IMG/VR virus record: IMGVR_UViG_3300043467_000316
Span: 1 to 21,237 of that record
Source: a virus
DNA length: 21,237 nt
Reading direction: 5' to 3' (one strand)
Both the position numbers and the translations under genes were made by a program. How positions within the stretch are numbered: position 1 is the stretch's first letter; each line of letters begins with the position of its first letter. Below, piece by piece: positions 19,009-21,237 of this stretch. The notes below the pieces were generated by a model. The model was given only the letters and a program-made list of their open reading frames with translations. It was not told the origin of the DNA and searched no databases.

Positions 19009-21237
19009 CAGTTGTTGTTACCCACACCACACCAGCCGATAGCACGTTCAGCTCAACCGGCGCTGCGGCTTGGAATGCAGACCACACACTAGCTGGCGTG
19101 GGAACAATGGCCGAGCAGAACGCTAACGCAGTAGCCATCACAGGCGGCACAATCAACGGCACAACAGTTGGAGCAACAACCCCTGCGGCTAGTACGTTTA
19201 CTACGCTGACTGCTACGGGGACAACAAACCTTGGTACAGGCTCTGCCAACTTTTTAACAGCGGTTGGTTCTGCTGGTGCTCCAGCAATTTACACACAAGG
19301 CTCAAGCGCAAACATACAGTTAAGTTTGTCCAGCAAAGGCTCTGCAAATTTATCTTTTCAAACCAACACCTTTGCTCAACAACAACTTGTAGTTTCCCAC
19401 ACCGCATCAGCAGTCAATTACGTTCAGGTGACGGGTGCGGCTACTGGGGGTTCGCCAACAATAAGTGCACAAGGTTCAGACGCAAACATCAACTTAAACC
19501 TGAACGCAAAAGGTACTAGCGGTGTTGTATTGAACACCAACAGCATTGACGCTGTATTGGTAAAGAGTAGCATTCCAACTATTCTTGGTTCAACTTTAAC
19601 CACAAATTTATCAAACAAATATTTTGTACTTGCTTCTCGTCAATACACAACAACGGAAGTTGGCACAACTTTAATTGGTAGCGAAAACACAAGTAGCGCA
19701 AACACCGTGTATATCGGTGGTTACTATGGCGAACTTAATGCCGCAACGCAAATTGATTTCTACACTGCTGGCACTGTAGCAACGCGCTCTGGTTCACAAC
19801 AGTTTCGCGTAGCAAATACATCGTCTGCTGTTAACTATGTACAAGTAACGGGGGCGGCTACTAGTGGTACGCCTGTTATATCTGCTCAAGGTAGTGATAC
19901 CAACACGGGTATGTTGTATTACTCAAAGGGATTTGGAAGTCATCAATTTCGCGGCTATAACGGGGCAAATATTTTTGGTCAATTTTTTGCAAACCAAGCA
20001 AGCCCAGTTAACTACATAGAGTTTGGAGCGTCTTCCTCTGGTAACGCAGTGCTTGTAAGGGCTGCTGGCGCAGACACAAACATCCCCCTAGTCCTACAAC
20101 CAAAAGGTACTGGTGCGCTACAGGCTCAACAAACAGATTCCACAGCTACTGGTGGCAATGTAAGGGGTTCGTATGCCACTGATTGGCAAAAAAGTAGGGT
20201 TGCCGCTACTCAAGTTGCTAGTGGCTCATATAGTTTTATTGGTGGTGGAGATTCAAATACATCGGCGGCTTTTGGCAGTGTGGTTGTTGGTGGCTCTACT
20301 AACAGCACAACAGGCGGAGCATACAATGCTATTCTTGGTGGAGTTTCCAATGTTACTGGGTCAAATGGTCAAGTCATTACTATGGGCGGTGGTCACGCAA
20401 ACTCAGCCCAAGGATTTTTTAATATTGTCGGTGGCGGTTATGCAAACTCAGGAACATCCGGCCCTGCAGTAACAACTCAGTCAGCCACAATGAATGGCAC
20501 AACAGCCGTAACGCTATCTGGGTCTAATGCTTCTATAAAAGTAGGCCAGTTAATTACTGGAACTTCTATTGGAACTTATCCACATACCTATGTTGCCGCA
20601 ATCTCAGGAACAAGCCTAACCCTATCCCAAGCCGCAAGCGGTTCATCAACATCAACCCTATCCTTTTTTACCCCACACGGAGTAGTAGTAGGCGGTGGTA
20701 ACAATCAGGCCACAGGTGCATACAGCGTTATTTTGGGCGGGGGCGACGCAGGGACTGCGGCTAATCGTAATGTGGCTTCTGGTGATTGGTCTGTTGTGGT
20801 TGGTGGGCAAAAGAATGTTGCAAGTAGCAATTATTCATTTGTTGGTGGCGGTGGATACAACACCGCTTCATCAGGTAATGGTTCTGTAGTATGTGGAGGT
20901 GGATTCTATGGAAATTTACCAACACAATTTGCAGGAAATACTAGTTCTGGCACATCTTCTTTTATTGGCGCAGGATTTTCAAATCAAGCATCAGGTTTTG
21001 CTTCTTTTGTTGGCGCTGGAAACAGCAACCTAGCAAATTCAGCGTATTCAGTTATTAGTGGTGGCGCATACGGCACTACAAGAAGTATTAACGGTAACGC
21101 TGTTTTTCCTGCTGGTGCTTCTCCTATTGCTAGTTTAAGCGGTGTAAGTCAATCTGCCTTGCTTATTCTTGGAGTTGAAACTACAAATGCAACTGCAACA
21201 ATTTTACGTTCAGATACCTCAGCCGCATCCACAGTAA
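19005..21237 (+). CDS. Tail-fibre-like protein, C-terminus beyond window
   Basis: An open frame of at least 744 residues, starting at an ATG that overlaps the preceding stop and continuing past the window end; the TAA that closes the window is out of frame. The N-terminal part (ADSTFSSTGAAAWNADHTLA and AITGGTINGTTVGATTPAAS) is typical of phage tail proteins. Four related modules lie at 19251-20108, listed separately. After about residue 400 comes a YadA/Hep-Hag-like beta-roll with GGG and SFIGGG repeats (20211-20459 and 20675-21079), interrupted by a SATMNGTTAVTLSGSNAS-type insert. Such proteins form trimers that bind host surfaces. Codons are A/T-richer than in the replication genes. It may continue far beyond the window. 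Confidence 0.85.
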   Translation, partial: MTVVVTHTTPADSTFSSTGAAAWNADHTLAGVGTMAEQNANAVAITGGTINGTTVGATTPAASTFTTLTATGTTNLGTGSANFLTAVGSAGAPAIYTQGSSANIQLSLSSKGSANLSFQTNTFAQQQLVVSHTASAVNYVQVTGAATGGSPTISAQGSDANINLNLNAKGTSGVVLNTNSIDAVLVKSSIPTILGSTLTTNLSNKYFVLASRQYTTTEVGTTLIGSENTSSANTVYIGGYYGELNAATQIDFYTAGTVATRSGSQQFRVANTSSAVNYVQVTGAATSGTPVISAQGSDTNTGMLYYSKGFGSHQFRGYNGANIFGQFFANQASPVNYIEFGASSSGNAVLVRAAGADTNIPLVLQPKGTGALQAQQTDSTATGGNVRGSYATDWQKSRVAATQVASGSYSFIGGGDSNTSAAFGSVVVGGSTNSTTGGAYNAILGGVSNVTGSNGQVITMGGGHANSAQGFFNIVGGGYANSGTSGPAVTTQSATMNGTTAVTLSGSNASIKVGQLITGTSIGTYPHTYVAAISGTSLTLSQAASGSSTSTLSFFTPHGVVVGGGNNQATGAYSVILGGGDAGTAANRNVASGDWSVVVGGQKNVASSNYSFVGGGGYNTASSGNGSVVCGGGFYGNLPTQFAGNTSSGTSSFIGAGFSNQASGFASFVGAGNSNLANSAYSVISGGAYGTTRSINGNAVFPAGASPIASLSGVSQSALLILGVETTNATATILRSDTSAASTV
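19251..20108 (+). repeat. Four diverged protein modules in the tail fibre
   Basis: Segments at 19251-19340, 19404-19514, 19821-19931 and 20001-20108 encode related stretches of about 30-37 residues. They follow a pattern SAVNYVQVTGAAT..ISAQGSDAN....KG; the first lacks the SAVNY start. Protein similarity is clear between the second and third, while the DNA has diverged widely, so the duplication is old. They probably form repeated shaft or beta-sandwich units. Confidence 0.7.
20211..21079 (+). repeat. YadA/Hep-Hag-like glycine repeats split by an insertion
   Basis: Repeats of the form N.A.G.YSFIGGG/VVVGG recur about every 14-25 residues over 20211-20459 and again over 20675-21079. The two halves are separated by a serine/threonine-rich segment of about 70 residues (VTLSGSNASIKVGQLITGTS and following). 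The repeats resemble the left-handed beta-roll of YadA-type adhesin heads, and the insert looks like a separate small beta-domain. Confidence 0.65.

Noticed and set aside
1-21237. Lysogeny module or transfer RNA genes
   Set aside because: I see no integrase, excisionase, classical repressor pair or convincing cloverleaf; a full tRNA scan was not possible by eye.
21235-21237. Stop codon closing the tail-fibre gene at the window end
   Set aside because: The TAA is out of frame; the last in-frame codon is GTA at 21234-21236, so the gene continues.

Overview
This window is part of a tailed double-stranded DNA phage genome, probably strictly lytic and probably infecting a Gram-negative, perhaps freshwater betaproteobacterial, host. 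The phage call rests on direct hallmarks: a P22-type portal, a large terminase with ATPase and nuclease motifs, a small-terminase candidate, a family A DNA polymerase, a primase-helicase, and a holin plus GH24 lysozyme. No integrase, excisionase or classical CI/Cro pair is visible. The host call is inference from the lysis genes and gene style only.

Layout. (1) 1-1191, rightward: the end of a coiled-coil protein, a three-TM holin and an endolysin. (2) 4050-1177, leftward: VRR-NUC nuclease, an unknown 97-aa protein, a SNF2-like helicase, then seven tiny genes that overlap or abut, including a 27-aa zinc ribbon and a 30-aa peptide. (3) 4133-11104, rightward: a DUF2800/RecB-like nuclease, an unknown 218-aa protein (possible ssDNA-binding role), a Mom-like DNA modification enzyme, PolA with 3'-5' exonuclease, an HNH homing endonuclease and a primase-helicase. 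Regions 2 and 3 diverge from a compact promoter region at 4051-4132. (4) 13747-11167, leftward: about ten mostly unknown small genes, two of them single-TM micropeptides and one an HTH protein. They appear to be driven by a strong TTGACA promoter with an embedded palindromic operator, and they end at a hairpin/U-tract terminator facing the end of the primase-helicase. (5) 13748-14420: a 670-bp gene-free control region with sixteen copies of a 9-bp unit (TGACCCAAA) in seven blocks of mixed orientation, plus palindromes and a G-rich tract. It is the best candidate for a replication origin or a multi-site regulatory region. (6) 14421-21237, rightward: small and large terminase, a 49-aa conserved peptide, portal, a DUF5856-like protein and a long tail-fibre-like protein that runs off the window.

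How it fits together. Regions 2 and 3 supply replication, recombination and DNA modification. Region 4 looks like an early, host-directed operon. Region 6 starts packaging and virion assembly, and region 1 ends the cycle. Lysis genes open the window and a tail fibre closes it, which fits a circular or circularly permuted map, but this cannot be proved here. The most unusual items are the TGACCCAAA array, the Mom-like gene with a TTG start and an upstream hairpin, the 27-aa zinc ribbon that recalls Mu Com, and the uncharacterised leftward operon.
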